A stretch of 64,000 bases of DNA from Amycolatopsis japonica (lineage in GTDB: Bacteria; Actinomycetota; Actinomycetes; Mycobacteriales; Pseudonocardiaceae). A model generated the notes under the pieces. That model was not told the origin of the DNA. It was given only the letters and a program-made list of their open reading frames with translations, and did no database searches. Made by a program: the position numbers and the translations under genes. How positions within the stretch are numbered: position 1 is the first letter of the stretch; every line of letters starts with the position of its first letter. Location of the stretch: positions 4,650,001-4,714,000 of the forward strand of contig NZ_CP008953.1 of NCBI RefSeq assembly GCF_000732925.1. The letters are read 5' to 3'. Positions 1 through 9,682 of this stretch are shown here, piece after piece.

Positions 1-386
1 CCACCGTAAGGAATCAGCGGGATCCCGGAGGCCGTGCACCAGTCCAGGAGGTCGACGACGTCCTGTTCCGTACGCGGGCGGGCGACCAGATCCGGGACGT
101 GGTCGAGCCGCCCGAGCAGATTGCGGACGATGTCGCGGAACGCCTTGCCGCGTGCGTGGGACAACCGATCGACCGCTCGGTCATTGCACAACGCGGCGAG
201 CGTCGCGGGCGGCCGGATCCTCGGCGCCGGGAGGTCGAGATCCGCGGGGTCCGGCGGCGCGTGGTCGGTGAAGTCGTGGCCGGGCAGCACACCCGAGGTG
301 CGGGCGACCAGCGCGTCGGACTCTTCCTTGGACAGTTCGCCGTCGGTGGTGCCCCAGCCCCACCACGAACGCTCCTCGGCCGGCAT
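1..386 (-). CDS. FAD-linked oxidase, AGPS/glycolate-oxidase-like (3' end outside the window)
   Basis: N-terminal 128 codons of a flavoprotein. The start ATG is at 386 on the minus strand and the frame stays open to the window edge. The protein begins MPAEERSWWGWG, and the fragment ends ..ASGIPLIPYGG, exactly where the FAD-binding PP-loop (usually PYGGGTSVVGG) begins. The early WWGWG motif followed by a PYGG loop is characteristic of alkyldihydroxyacetonephosphate-synthase-like FAD oxidases of the VAO/PCMH family. The substrate cannot be inferred because the catalytic half is missing. It is divergent from the gene at 450, and the 63-bp gap holds an AGTTAC repeat that may be a shared operator. 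Confidence 0.8.
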   Translation of the reverse strand, partial: MPAEERSWWGWGTTDGELSKEESDALVARTSGVLPGHDFTDHAPPDPADLDLPAPRIRPPATLAALCNDRAVDRLSHARGKAFRDIVRNLLGRLDHVPDLVARPRTEQDVVDLLDWCTASGIPLIPYG

Positions 387-414
387 CGTCGCCTCCGTTC
401 GATCTGACTCTCTA

Positions 415-438
415 GTAAGTTACTCATCAGTCAGTTAC
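415..438. promoter_or_regulatory. Repeated AGTTAC motif between divergent genes
   Basis: GTAAGTTAC (415-423) is symmetric as GTAA-N-TTAC, and AGTTAC recurs at 433-438, 15 bp further on. The pair lies between the FAD oxidase (start 386) and the gene at 450, so it could be an operator controlling both. A TANNNT hexamer (TACCGT, 436-441) lies 8 bp before the ATG at 450, and no Shine-Dalgarno is visible there. The downstream message may therefore be leaderless. Confidence 0.35.
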
Positions 439-449
439 CGTGTCAACGC

Positions 450-1523
450 ATGGAGCACCGCACCGCCGGGCTGCTGCGGAAAGCCGCCCCCGTTCTGGTC
501 GACCGGATCCTGCCCCGGCTGGATCACCGCATCGAGGGATCACGGCGCCCGTTCAGCCGCCCCGGACTCCTACGCCCGCACGTGGATTCACGGACCTGGG
601 CGTGGACGCACTACGGCGTCTTCGTGCCGCGGCTGCCAGCGCCGTTGCGCTACCTCAACACCATGACCTTCATCGGCGCCACCGGCACGGTGTGCTTCGA
701 CAACGACTACCTCGCCCGGCCGGACGCCCGCCGCACCGCCACGGTCCTGTCCTCGACCGCCGCACCGGGACACCATCACTACCGCGCCTACGACACCCGG
801 ACGGATTGCCGGTTCGCCGCCGACGGGTCACGTCTTGCCTGGGGCGAGGATCTGGTCATCGAGGCGGACCATCCGGAGTACCGCCTGCGCGCGGATTACG
901 GCGGCTTCGGCGCGGATCTCGCGATCACCACGACGCCGCAGGTCTCGTACTTCGTGCGGACGCCGATCTACGACCATCTCAGCCTGCTGGCGACCTATCG
1001 CGGGACCGTCACCGACGGAGCCGGACGTGTCGAAGTCGATGGTCTCTGCACCGTCGAATACGCGCGATGCGTTACGCCGCAAGCACTCTTCCGCAACCCG
1101 GTGTCGCCACGCTGGAAGCTGCCGGTCGATTTCTTCACCTACCACGTGATCAACCTCGACGAGCGCACCCAGCTGCTGCTCACCGACGTCCGCGCGGCGG
1201 GCGCGACCGCCTGCCGGCTGGCGCACCTGCGCACTCTGGGCGGTTCGGCGACGGTGTTCCAGGACGTCTCGGTCGAAGTGACTCCCCGCGAGGAGCCCGA
1301 GATCGACCCGCAGGGACGCGCGATGCGTGTTCCGCGAGCATTCCGCTGGACCGTGCGGGACGGCGACGAGGAGGTCGCCGTGCTCGACGGGACCGTGGAC
1401 ACGCCGCTGCGCTACGGGCATGGGCGCGGTTACGTGGGCGCGTACTCGTTCGAGGGCGCGTTCAGGAGCCGGGCGGTTTCGGGGACCGGGTATTTCGAGT
1501 GGGTGGACTGCGAAGACCGCTAA
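450..1523 (+). CDS. Conserved hypothetical protein, possibly DUF6670 family
   Basis: Protein of 357 aa with no signal peptide, no membrane segment and no catalytic motif I recognise. It is rich in short beta-type stretches with many aromatic and charged residues (for example DFFTYHVINLDERTQLLLTD near the middle), suggesting an all-beta fold, perhaps lipocalin/hydratase-like. Overall shape and length recall DUF6670, but this assignment is from memory and weak. The ATG at 450 lacks a Shine-Dalgarno and sits just after a TACCGT -10-like hexamer. It is divergent from the FAD oxidase and followed by a strong palindrome at 1655, so it is probably transcribed alone. Confidence 0.75.
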   Translation: MEHRTAGLLRKAAPVLVDRILPRLDHRIEGSRRPFSRPGLLRPHVDSRTWAWTHYGVFVPRLPAPLRYLNTMTFIGATGTVCFDNDYLARPDARRTATVLSSTAAPGHHHYRAYDTRTDCRFAADGSRLAWGEDLVIEADHPEYRLRADYGGFGADLAITTTPQVSYFVRTPIYDHLSLLATYRGTVTDGAGRVEVDGLCTVEYARCVTPQALFRNPVSPRWKLPVDFFTYHVINLDERTQLLLTDVRAAGATACRLAHLRTLGGSATVFQDVSVEVTPREEPEIDPQGRAMRVPRAFRWTVRDGDEEVAVLDGTVDTPLRYGHGRGYVGAYSFEGAFRSRAVSGTGYFEWVDCEDR

Positions 1524-1654
1524 CGTGCGTCTTCGTGACGGCCGCTCCCAAGACACTCCCTTGGATCGCGGTTGTGAGCCCTTCCCGGCGAACTCGTCTG
1601 GGCCCCTTCCTGGACCACGCCCAAGGTCGCCCGTTCGCCTGGATCAACGACGAG

Positions 1655-1711
1655 GGTCCGTGAAGGCCTCCTTGAGGGACCCAGGGTCCCTCAAGGAGGC
1701 CTTCACGGACC
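1655..1711. repeat. 57-bp perfect palindrome (copy 1), likely terminator
   Basis: Two 28-base arms, starting GGTCCGTGAAGGCCTCC, are exact reverse complements around a single central base (1683). It lies 132 bp after the gene ending at 1523. A near-identical copy lies at 58963-59017 after another gene. It could act as a terminator when transcribed, but recurrence with a conserved sequence, rather than just a conserved fold, makes it look like a dispersed family. There is no T-tract. Confidence 0.75.
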
Positions 1712-1783
1712 GAACCTGGAGCCCGCCGCCCCTGACACACCGGACAGCTCTCCCGCCCACGACCGATTCGACGCCTTCGACGC

Positions 1784-1810
1784 TTTACAACGTTGTATCA
1801 ACGATGTAAA
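1784..1810. promoter_or_regulatory. LacI-type operator candidates upstream of the GH2 gene
   Basis: TACAACGTTGTA (1786-1797) is a perfect 12-bp palindrome with the central CG typical of LacI-family operators. A second, imperfect half-symmetric site (ATCAACGATGTAAA) follows immediately. The outer ends TTTACA and TGTAAA are also inverted. Position, about 140 bp before a secreted glycosidase, fits sugar-responsive repression. No lacI gene lies in this window. Confidence 0.5.
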
Positions 1811-1947
1811 AACATCCTGACGGCCAGCCGTGGCCCGGCTCACACCGGTTCCCACCGGCCACGGGGTCGTGGTTTCACGCCTGCACAGGTCCAGTGGGAG
1901 GCGCACCTCCGCCGAGGCGGCCGCCCCCGGAGAAGGGTGTCGAGCAG

Positions 1948-4470
1948 ATGTTGCCAACGTTGTCACCACAACGCCCCCGGAGGCCGAGACGCTTCCGGAA
2001 ATCCCTGACCGCCGCGGTGGTCGCCCTCACTGCCCTGGCGTCGACGCCGGGGGCCGCGACGGCCGCGGAGAGCGGCTGGAAGATGGGCAAGCCACGCCTG
2101 ACCACCCCGTGGACGAACCAGGTTTCGCCCACCAACGCGTTGCCCGAGTACCCGCGGCCGCAACTGGTGCGCGAGAACTGGCAGAACCTCAACGGGGTCT
2201 GGGAGTTCGCCGGCGCCGCACCCGGCGAGGTCCCGCCCTTCGGCGAGAAGCTCGCCGAGAAGATCCTGGTCCCCTACCCCACCGAATCGGCGCTGTCCGG
2301 GATCCAGCGGCACGAGGACTTCATGTGGTACCGGCGCACGTTCACCGTGCCCCGGAACTGGAACGTCGGCAAGGACAACACCCTCCGGATCAACTTCGGC
2401 GCGGTCGATTACAAGGCGAAGGTCTACGTCAACGGCAAGGAGGTCGCCGCGCACCAGGGCGGTTACGGCGCGTTCTCCGCGGACGTCACCTCGGCGCTGA
2501 AACCCCAGGGAGAGCAGGAGATCATCGTCGGCGTCGAGGATCGTACCGACGCCACCTGGCAGCCCGTCGGCAAACAGCGCCGGGTCCCCGACCGCGGGAT
2601 CTTCTACGAAGGCGCGTCGGGAATCTGGCAGACGGTGTGGATGGAACCGGTCGCGGCCAAGCACGTCGGCACGCTCGGCATGGTCCCCGATCTCAAATCC
2701 TCCACGCTCAAGCTCACCGTCGACACCGGCGGGAACTCCGGGCTGACCGTCGAGGCCGTGGTCCGCGACGGCCGGAAGGTGGTCAGCCGCAGCAAGGCGT
2801 CCGCGGCAGGCACGATCTCGCTGCCGGTGCCCCAGGCGAAACTCTGGTCGCCGGATTCGCCGTTCCTCTACGACCTCGACGTCGAGTTGAAGGACGGCCG
2901 CCGCACCGTGGACAAGGTGTCGTCCTACTTCGGCATGCGTGAATTCGGCACCGCGAAGGGCGCCGACGGCAAACTCCGGTTCACCCTCAACGGCAAGATC
3001 CTCTTCCTCCAGTCCACTTTGGACCAGGGTTACTGGCCGGACGGCATCTACACCGCGCCGACCGACCAGGCGCTGCGCTTCGACCTAGAACAGCACAAGG
3101 TCCTCGGCTTCAACACGGTCCGCAAGCACATCAAGACCGAACCCGACCGCTGGTACCACCACGCCGACAAGCTCGGTCTGCTCGTCTGGCAGGACATGCC
3201 GTCGATGCGCACCGGTGGCCGCCCGCCCGTCGACGCTCAACGGCAGTTCAAGGCAGAGCTGAAGGAACTGGTCGACCAGAAGAAGAACTGGACCTCGATC
3301 GTCGGCTACGTGCCGTTCAACGAGGGCTGGGCGGAGTGGTCGCGCGAGGAGACCGGGCAGGTCGCCGAGAGCGTCAAGGCCCAGGACCCGACGCGGCTGG
3401 TCAACGCGCACAGCGGGGTCAACTGCTGCGATTCGCTCGGCGACTCGGGCAAGGGCGACGTCCTCGACTGGCATTCCTACCCTGGCCCCGCGAAGCCGAT
3501 GCCCGACGCCAAGCGGATCTCGATCGACGGCGAGCACGGCGGCTACGGCCTCGAAGTCCAGGACCACATGTGGTTCGGCGAAGGCCACGCCTACGAAATG
3601 GTGAAGGACCAGGCGACCCTGAACAGCCGCTACGTCCAGAACCAGCGCGACGTGCTCGCGTCCGCGCAGAGCTGCGGTATCAGCGGCTCGATCTACACGC
3701 AGATCACCGACGTCGAGCACGAGGTCAACGGCTTCTTCACCTACGACAGGCAGGTGAAGAAGATGGACTTCGCGCAGGTGCGCGCGGTCAACCAGGCGAT
3801 CATCCGCAACGCCGACGGCAGCGGTTCGGGCGCACCCGACCCCGGCCCCGGCACTCCGGGGATCGACGGCGTGCACGCCTACAAGTTCGACGAGGGCACC
3901 GGTTCCAGCGCCAAGGACTCCGTCGGCACCGCGCACGCCACGCTGACCAACGCGCAGTGGGCGGGCGGCGTCGAAGGCGGCGCGCTGGCCTTCGCCGGCA
4001 ACGGGCAGGCCGACACCGGGGCGAACCTCGTCAACACGGCGGGCAGCTACTCGGTTTCGGCGTGGGCGAAGCTGGATGAGGCGAGCGGCGCGTTCCAGAC
4101 CGTCGTCAGCCAGGACACCGGCCGCGACAGCGCCTTCTTCCTGCAGTACTCCGGGCAGGACCAGCGGTGGGCGATGAGCTTCGTCGGCCTCCGCGCCCTG
4201 TCGCCGGAGAAGCCGGAAGTCGGCCGCTGGTACCACCTGACCGGCGTTCGAGACGCCAAGGCGGGCACGTTGTCGCTGTACGTCGACGGCGCGAAGGTCG
4301 CCTCGCAGAACGCCTGCTCGGCCGCCCCGAGCACCGGTCACACGGTGATCGGCCGCGGCCAGTACGGCGGTCAGCAGGTCGACTTCCTGCGTGGCGCGGT
4401 GGACGACGTCCGGCTCTACGACCGGCCGCTGTCCGACGCCGAGGTCGCGACGCTCGCGAAGCGCGACTGA
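1948..4470 (+). CDS. Secreted GH2-type glycoside hydrolase with C-terminal LamG domain
   Basis: The 840-aa exported protein starts with a basic, hydrophobic signal peptide ending near AATAAE (about residues 1-40). A GH2 sugar-binding sandwich follows (about 60-225), then an immunoglobulin-like domain and a TIM barrel. In the barrel, PFNEGW gives the likely acid/base Glu459 and DGEHGG the likely nucleophile Glu529. A Gly/Pro-rich linker (DPGPGTPG) leads to a LamG/concanavalin-like module (about 635-840). The ATG at 1948 is chosen over in-frame upstream codons because GGAGAAGG lies 11 bp before it and the signal peptide then begins properly. The substrate (beta-galactoside, glucuronide or other) cannot be told. 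LacI-like palindromes lie upstream and a hairpin follows the stop. Confidence 0.9.
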   Translation: MLPTLSPQRPRRPRRFRKSLTAAVVALTALASTPGAATAAESGWKMGKPRLTTPWTNQVSPTNALPEYPRPQLVRENWQNLNGVWEFAGAAPGEVPPFGEKLAEKILVPYPTESALSGIQRHEDFMWYRRTFTVPRNWNVGKDNTLRINFGAVDYKAKVYVNGKEVAAHQGGYGAFSADVTSALKPQGEQEIIVGVEDRTDATWQPVGKQRRVPDRGIFYEGASGIWQTVWMEPVAAKHVGTLGMVPDLKSSTLKLTVDTGGNSGLTVEAVVRDGRKVVSRSKASAAGTISLPVPQAKLWSPDSPFLYDLDVELKDGRRTVDKVSSYFGMREFGTAKGADGKLRFTLNGKILFLQSTLDQGYWPDGIYTAPTDQALRFDLEQHKVLGFNTVRKHIKTEPDRWYHHADKLGLLVWQDMPSMRTGGRPPVDAQRQFKAELKELVDQKKNWTSIVGYVPFNEGWAEWSREETGQVAESVKAQDPTRLVNAHSGVNCCDSLGDSGKGDVLDWHSYPGPAKPMPDAKRISIDGEHGGYGLEVQDHMWFGEGHAYEMVKDQATLNSRYVQNQRDVLASAQSCGISGSIYTQITDVEHEVNGFFTYDRQVKKMDFAQVRAVNQAIIRNADGSGSGAPDPGPGTPGIDGVHAYKFDEGTGSSAKDSVGTAHATLTNAQWAGGVEGGALAFAGNGQADTGANLVNTAGSYSVSAWAKLDEASGAFQTVVSQDTGRDSAFFLQYSGQDQRWAMSFVGLRALSPEKPEVGRWYHLTGVRDAKAGTLSLYVDGAKVASQNACSAAPSTGHTVIGRGQYGGQQVDFLRGAVDDVRLYDRPLSDAEVATLAKRD

Positions 4471-4477
4471 GCCCGAG

Positions 4478-4510
4478 CACGCGGCGCCGGGTCACTCCCG
4501 GCGCCGCGTG
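4478..4510. terminator. Bidirectional hairpin between convergent genes
   Basis: CACGCGGCGCCGGG and its exact complement form a 14-bp stem with a 5-base loop. It follows the GH2 stop by 7 bp and overlaps the 3' coding end of the convergent DUF885 gene. Confidence 0.7.
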
Positions 4511-6147
4511 TCCGTCACCCATCCCCGCACGATGTCGCCGAGCACGGGCAACGGCACTTGCCCGTTCTTCAGGACGACGTCGTGGAAGTCGCGGATGTCG
4601 AACGTCTCGCCAAGTTGTTCCTCGGCGAAGGCGCGCATCCGCTGGATCTCCAGCCTGCCCGTCATGTACGACAGCGCCTGACCGGGCCATTCGATATAGC
4701 GGTCGGTCTCCGATTGCACCTCGACATCGCTGAGCACGCAGTGTTCGCCGAGGTAATCCACGCATCGCTGCCTGCTCCAGCCCAGCGCGTGCAGTCCGGT
4801 GTCGACGACGAGCCGCGCGGCGCGCAAGGAATCCTCGGCCACCATGCCGAGCCGCATCACGTCGTCGGAGTACAGCCCCATCTCGTCGGCGAGCCGTTCG
4901 GTGTAGAGCGCCCAGCCCTCGTCGAACGCCGAGAGCGGGACGAGCCTGCGCAGCCGAGGCACTTCCTCGAGTTCGTAGGACACACCGGCCTGGAAATGGT
5001 GCCCTGGAACGGCTTCGTGGAAGGCGACCGACTCGGCGATGAACCGGAACCGTTCGGTCACCCGGTAGGTGTTGGTGGAGTAGACGCCGGGACGGCTGCC
5101 GTCCGCCGACGGCGGCATGTAGTACGCCTGCGCGGCGGAGGGCCCGTCGGCTTCCGGCACGGCACGCACGACGCATTCCGCCGACGGAATCCGCCGGAAC
5201 CAGCCGGGCGCGGCGGCCGCGGCCCGCACGACCGCTTCCGTCGCGGTCGTGATCATCTCGTCCGCGTCCCGCCAGCGCAGCGACGGATCGGTGCGCATCC
5301 GCCGCCGGACCGCGACGGGATCGTCCTCGCCGAAGACGGCCGCGCCGAGCCGCCGGTACTCCTCGTCCAGCGCCCGGCCGAGTTCGAGACCGGTCTCGTG
5401 CAGTTCCTCCGGTGAGATCCCGGTGGTGGTGTGCGTCTTGACCAGGCCGGCGTAGCTCTCCTTGCCGCCATCCAGCCAGCAGAGACCCGGCCGGTCGTCG
5501 GGGCGGCCGTGTCCGGCGATCTCCCGGGCGAGCATCTCGCGGTAGGCGACGAGCGCCGGCCGCACCCGCTCGGCGAACAGCCGCTCCCGTCGCGCGACGC
5601 GGTCGCCGGTCAGCGGCGGGACGAGCAACGGGTGGCGTTCGGCGGCCAGGACCCGGTCGAGGTAGTCGACGGCGTTGCGTACCGCGCGTTCCACCGGGGT
5701 CCGGCCGGCCGCGATCCCGGCACGATGGCGTTCGGCCAGTGCCGCGAAGAACTCCGGGAACACCGCCAGCCTGGCCAGATAGTCCTCCTCCGCCTGCTCC
5801 CCCGACGGCTCCAGCTGCGGAAGCCACGCCAGCACCCCGATCCCCTCGGCCGCCATCGGATCGGCGAGGACGAATTCCGTCAGCCGCGAATCCAGCCTGG
5901 TCAGGAGCGATTCCGTGTGATGGGCGATGACTCCGAGGGTGATCCGATCCGGATCGGTGGACCGGGCGGCGAGCCCGGCGATCCGGACGGCCCGCTCCCG
6001 CAGCCGATCGTCCCCCGCCTTCGAAACGTCCCGCAATTCGTGGTCGTGCCCGGGGACGTTGTCGAACGTCGCCATCAAGGGAAGCTCGGTCGCGAGGACG
6101 TCGAGGAGTTCGTCCGCCAATTCCGCCGCGGTGGGCTCATCGCTCAT
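4492..6147 (-). CDS. DUF885 family protein (putative metallopeptidase-like)
   Basis: 551 aa, cytoplasmic (no signal peptide). It carries the DUF885 hallmarks: HEAVPGHH at about residues 376-383 (an HExxxGHH variant of a zinc-binding helix) and FDEGWALYTE about 30 residues later, supplying a third acidic ligand. Family members are predicted zinc peptidases, with no firmly assigned physiological substrate that I can name. The C-terminus is arginine-rich and runs into the hairpin shared with the GH2 gene. It is transcribed divergently from the patatin-like gene across 152 bp, in which I see no clear operator. Confidence 0.85.
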   Translation of the reverse strand: MSDEPTAAELADELLDVLATELPLMATFDNVPGHDHELRDVSKAGDDRLRERAVRIAGLAARSTDPDRITLGVIAHHTESLLTRLDSRLTEFVLADPMAAEGIGVLAWLPQLEPSGEQAEEDYLARLAVFPEFFAALAERHRAGIAAGRTPVERAVRNAVDYLDRVLAAERHPLLVPPLTGDRVARRERLFAERVRPALVAYREMLAREIAGHGRPDDRPGLCWLDGGKESYAGLVKTHTTTGISPEELHETGLELGRALDEEYRRLGAAVFGEDDPVAVRRRMRTDPSLRWRDADEMITTATEAVVRAAAAAPGWFRRIPSAECVVRAVPEADGPSAAQAYYMPPSADGSRPGVYSTNTYRVTERFRFIAESVAFHEAVPGHHFQAGVSYELEEVPRLRRLVPLSAFDEGWALYTERLADEMGLYSDDVMRLGMVAEDSLRAARLVVDTGLHALGWSRQRCVDYLGEHCVLSDVEVQSETDRYIEWPGQALSYMTGRLEIQRMRAFAEEQLGETFDIRDFHDVVLKNGQVPLPVLGDIVRGWVTDTRRRE

Positions 6148-6299
6148 GACCGATGACTACCAGACCGGGGCCCTCGTTCGCTGGCAGATATTCGCAATGG
6201 CAAAGCGGATCAGCCTCGACTGCGTCACGACCACTCATCGTTTACGCATTCCAGTAACCCCTGTTCCGGAATCGCCGACCTCTTCACAGGGAGGCAGCG

Positions 6300-9200
6300 A
6301 TGACCGTCATGAATTCTTCCGCACGTCCGCATGATCTCCGCCTTGCGCTCTGCATGCGTGGTGGTGTCAGCCTCGCCGTGTGGATGGGTGGCGCGTGCCG
6401 CGAAATCACCGCGCTCCGTTCCGCCGACGGTTCCCAGGATTCGCCGGAAGCGGTGACGGCACGGGATATCACCCAACGCGCCATTTACCGGAAGATCCTC
6501 ACCGTCGCCGGATACGAGCACGTCGATGTCGACGTCATCGCCGGGACCAGCGCGGGCGGGCTCAACGGCGCGCTGCTCGCCAGTCATCTCGTCTACGGAA
6601 TGCGTTTCGACGACGGAATCCGGGACATCTGGCTCAAATTGGGCGATCTCGAGTTGCTCACCCGGCACCCCGGGCACGGAATCCCGCCTTCTCTGCTCGA
6701 CGGCGACGGCGGCTTCTACGCGAAGCTCGCGGAACAGGTGAAACAATTGCTCGACACCTCGTCGTGCAATCCCTTGCGCACCGATGCCTCCCCTCGACTC
6801 GTCCGCCTCATCCTCACCGCCACGAGACTGTTCCCGCGCAATGAATACCTGCGCCCTTCCGTCGGACAGGCCCTGCTCGCGAGCTGGTCTCAGGCTCATC
6901 TCGCCTTTCGCCATTACCGGACCGAATGCGGGGTCGCCCACCCGATCTTCAGCGATTTCCCCGCCGGTTCGACGGCGCATCTCGACCGGCTCGCCTACGC
7001 CGCGCGGACGACGTCGTCCTTCCCCGGGGCTTTCGAGCCGGCGAGGTTGACGGTGACCGGTCCCGAGATCGTCGACGACAAACCGTGGCTCGACGCCGTC
7101 GGCACGTGCAGCGAGACCGGCGTCCCGGATGTGGGCGGGACCCAGGCGCAGTTGATGGACGGCGGTGTCCTCGACAACATCCCGCTCTCCTGGGCCATCC
7201 GCGCGGTCGCCGGCGCGCCCGCTCAGGCACCCGTCGACCGCTGGTTGCTCTATCTGCAGCCGGTGCCGCCGACGCCGGCCAAACTCCCCGCCAACAGCAA
7301 GGAACAGGGCTCGCTCGCCCGGCTGGCACGGGTGGTCAAGGCCTTGATCCGCACCAAGATGAACAGCGAGTCCCTATTGGACGACGCGGCCGAGCTCAGC
7401 GACGCCTGGACGTCCGCGCAACGGCTGCACGGCACCGCCGGCGGCCTTCCCGGAGACCCCGGCCTGCGGAATCTCCCCGGCCCGAAGGCACGCCGGAAAC
7501 TGATGCCGCGCTATGCCGAGGCCGTGGCCTCCGTGGAGGCCGACCGGCTGGCGAGACTGGTCGACGACCCGATCTCGTTGACCGGTCCCGATCCGCTTCC
7601 GATCCCCGACAGCCGCACGTTCACCTCCGGGCAGGCCGCGGCTCCGATCCTCGAACTCCTGCGGGGCCCCGCCGTTCCCGATCTCGTCTGTGTGCCCGGA
7701 GCGAAGAAGCTCACCGTTTCGTGGTTCCGTTCCCTGCTGGCACCCGCGCGCCGTCGCACTGGTCCTGGACTGGGTCCAGGCCATCGAAGCCGGGCAAAGC
7801 CTGAACAAGAAGCAGAAGGCGGCGCTCAGTTCGATCCGCGACAAGCTGTACGAGACCCGCTTCGCCTGCGAAGTCCTCCTTGCCTGCCGCGATCGGCTGC
7901 TCCTCCGCGGTGGCTCACCGGATTTCGAGGTCCTTCCCTGGGTCATGGCCGCCTGCCGTCGTCTCGCCTGCTTCATCGAGACCGCCGGCGGACTCCGGTC
8001 CGGAGAGAACTGGTGCTGCGCCATCGCCGACGTCGCCGAACACGCCGTCCACGCGGATCTACTCCCCGTCGCGCCGGACTTCCCGGAGCCGTTCCTCATC
8101 CCGATCTGGCGCCGGGTCGGAAAGCTGGCCAGGGAACTCGTCTCCGCGCTGGGGAAACGCGCGAAGGCACCGGGGTTCACCGCGCTCTACGAGGCGGCAC
8201 GCATCGACCTGAAGTCGACGCTCGACGTCTTCGCCGTGGCCGAACTCCTGATCGGTCCCCTCCGCCCCGATCCGCTCTCCGAGCCGAGCCGGATCCGCGT
8301 GCACGCCATGTCCGCGGTCGCCAAAAGCCCCCTGGAGCCGATCCTGCTGGCCGAGCCACCGGTCGACGACATCCAGCGGGTCGAGCGCAAGCTTAGCGGG
8401 AACCAGTTGATGAACTTCGCCAGTTTCCTGTCCTCGCGCTGGCGGCTCAACGACTGGACCTGGGGCCGCCTCGACGCGGCCTGTTCACTGGTCGACGTCG
8501 TCGCCAGGAGCGAGCGTCTCCAGGCGAGGAAGGACACCGAACTCGTCGAGTGGCTCCGGGATCTCTACGCCGAGCAGTATGTCCACGTGTTCGGCAAGAC
8601 TTCGGACGACCTCGACGCGCGTCCCGAACTGGCGGGGCTCATCGGCCCCTGGGAAGCACTCGGCGTGACCCCGGCGAACGTCCGGCACAAGCTCCCGATC
8701 CTGCTCACCACCTGGCTGCACTGGAACATCCTGCAACAGGAGATCCCGCTGCTCACCGGCCTCGCCGAATTGCGGCACAACGGCGACATCCCGCCTACCG
8801 GCACGCAGCTCAAGGAAGCGACCGGCACCTCTGTCGCCCGGCTCTCGGACAAGGCCCAGGTTCTCGGGAAGGTCGGCGCCGAAACGGTGCGCGTGCTCTT
8901 CAAACGCCCCCACCTCCGAAGAGCGGGCCTACGCCTCGGCCTGGTCACCTGGCGGGCGATCCAACCGGCGGGAACGAGCAAGGGCGCCAAACTGGGACGG
9001 ACGCTGTTCGCGGTGACCAAGCCCATGGTCGTGCCGCCTCTGCTGATCGGCTTCCTCGCTCCCTTGTGGAGTGTCGTCGCCGCGTTACTCGCGTGGGGCG
9101 CGGTGTCGGTCGGCACGAACGAGTGGTTCAGCCCGCCGGGTCACCTTTTCCTGGCGATCGGGATCGGCTTCGCGGGCGGGTACTTCTGCTGGCACTACCT

Positions 9201-9654
9201 CCCCGACAAAGGCGGAGCGACCCCGTTCCGCCGGGTGGTCGCGTTCGCGGTGGGCGCGTTGCTCTACCTGCTCGGCCTGGGCCTACTCCTGCGAAGAACC
9301 GCACTGCCTTGGGAATTCGATCCCTGGGAGCGTGCCGCCTACGTCGGCGGGTTGAGCGCGCTGAGCGTTCTCGTCTCGTTGTGGGGCGTTACCGCCGTCG
9401 GAATCCGGAGCGGGCGCGGGCGACGTCTCACCTTCGTCGGGCTCACCGTGCTCTTCCCCGCCCTCGTCGCCGCATCACTGACCGCGCTGGCCTCCGTGCT
9501 GCTTTGGCCGGGAGAACCACTCACCGGCTGGGCGGCCACCGGCATCCTCTACTTCACCATCGCGTGGGAGACGGTCATGCTGACGAGGTACTTCCCGGAC
9601 CCGCCGCTCGCGCCGTCGAATTCGGCTGAGGCGTACGCCACAACCGCCACATAG
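6300..9654 (+). pseudogene. Patatin-like phospholipase with C-terminal membrane domain (DUF3376 type), frameshifted
   Basis: One long gene of about 1,118 codons interrupted by a frame change. The first frame (6300 to about 7740) carries a patatin domain: oxyanion loop RGGVSLAVWMGG (residues 20-31), nucleophile elbow GTSAG with Ser84, and the catalytic Asp in DGGVLDN. At 7731-7740 coding potential jumps to the +1 frame, consistent with one extra base. It continues through a helical region to 9654 and ends in about six transmembrane segments. The first frame stays open to 8396 but is arginine/proline shadow sequence after 7740. AGGGAGG precedes the ATG. It may be a true mutation, an assembly error or, less likely, programmed frameshifting. 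Confidence 0.8.
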
Positions 9655-9676
9655 TAGGACTTCCTACTTTTAGGGT
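9653..9676. promoter_or_regulatory. Palindromic operator and -10 element before the CoA hydrolase
   Basis: AGTAGGA (9653-9659) and TCCTACT (9662-9668) form a 7-bp inverted repeat with a 2-bp centre. It is followed at once by TAGGGT (9671-9676), a good -10 hexamer placed 6 bp before the GTG at 9683. This arrangement suggests a repressor site covering the promoter of a leaderless message. Confidence 0.5.
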
Positions 9677-9682
9677 GGCTTG

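Noticed and set aside
7740..8396. Continuation of the first patatin frame to 8396
   Set aside because: After 7740 the translation becomes Arg/Pro/Ser-rich and non-conserved, while the +1 frame carries the real continuation, so 8396 is not a true C-terminus.
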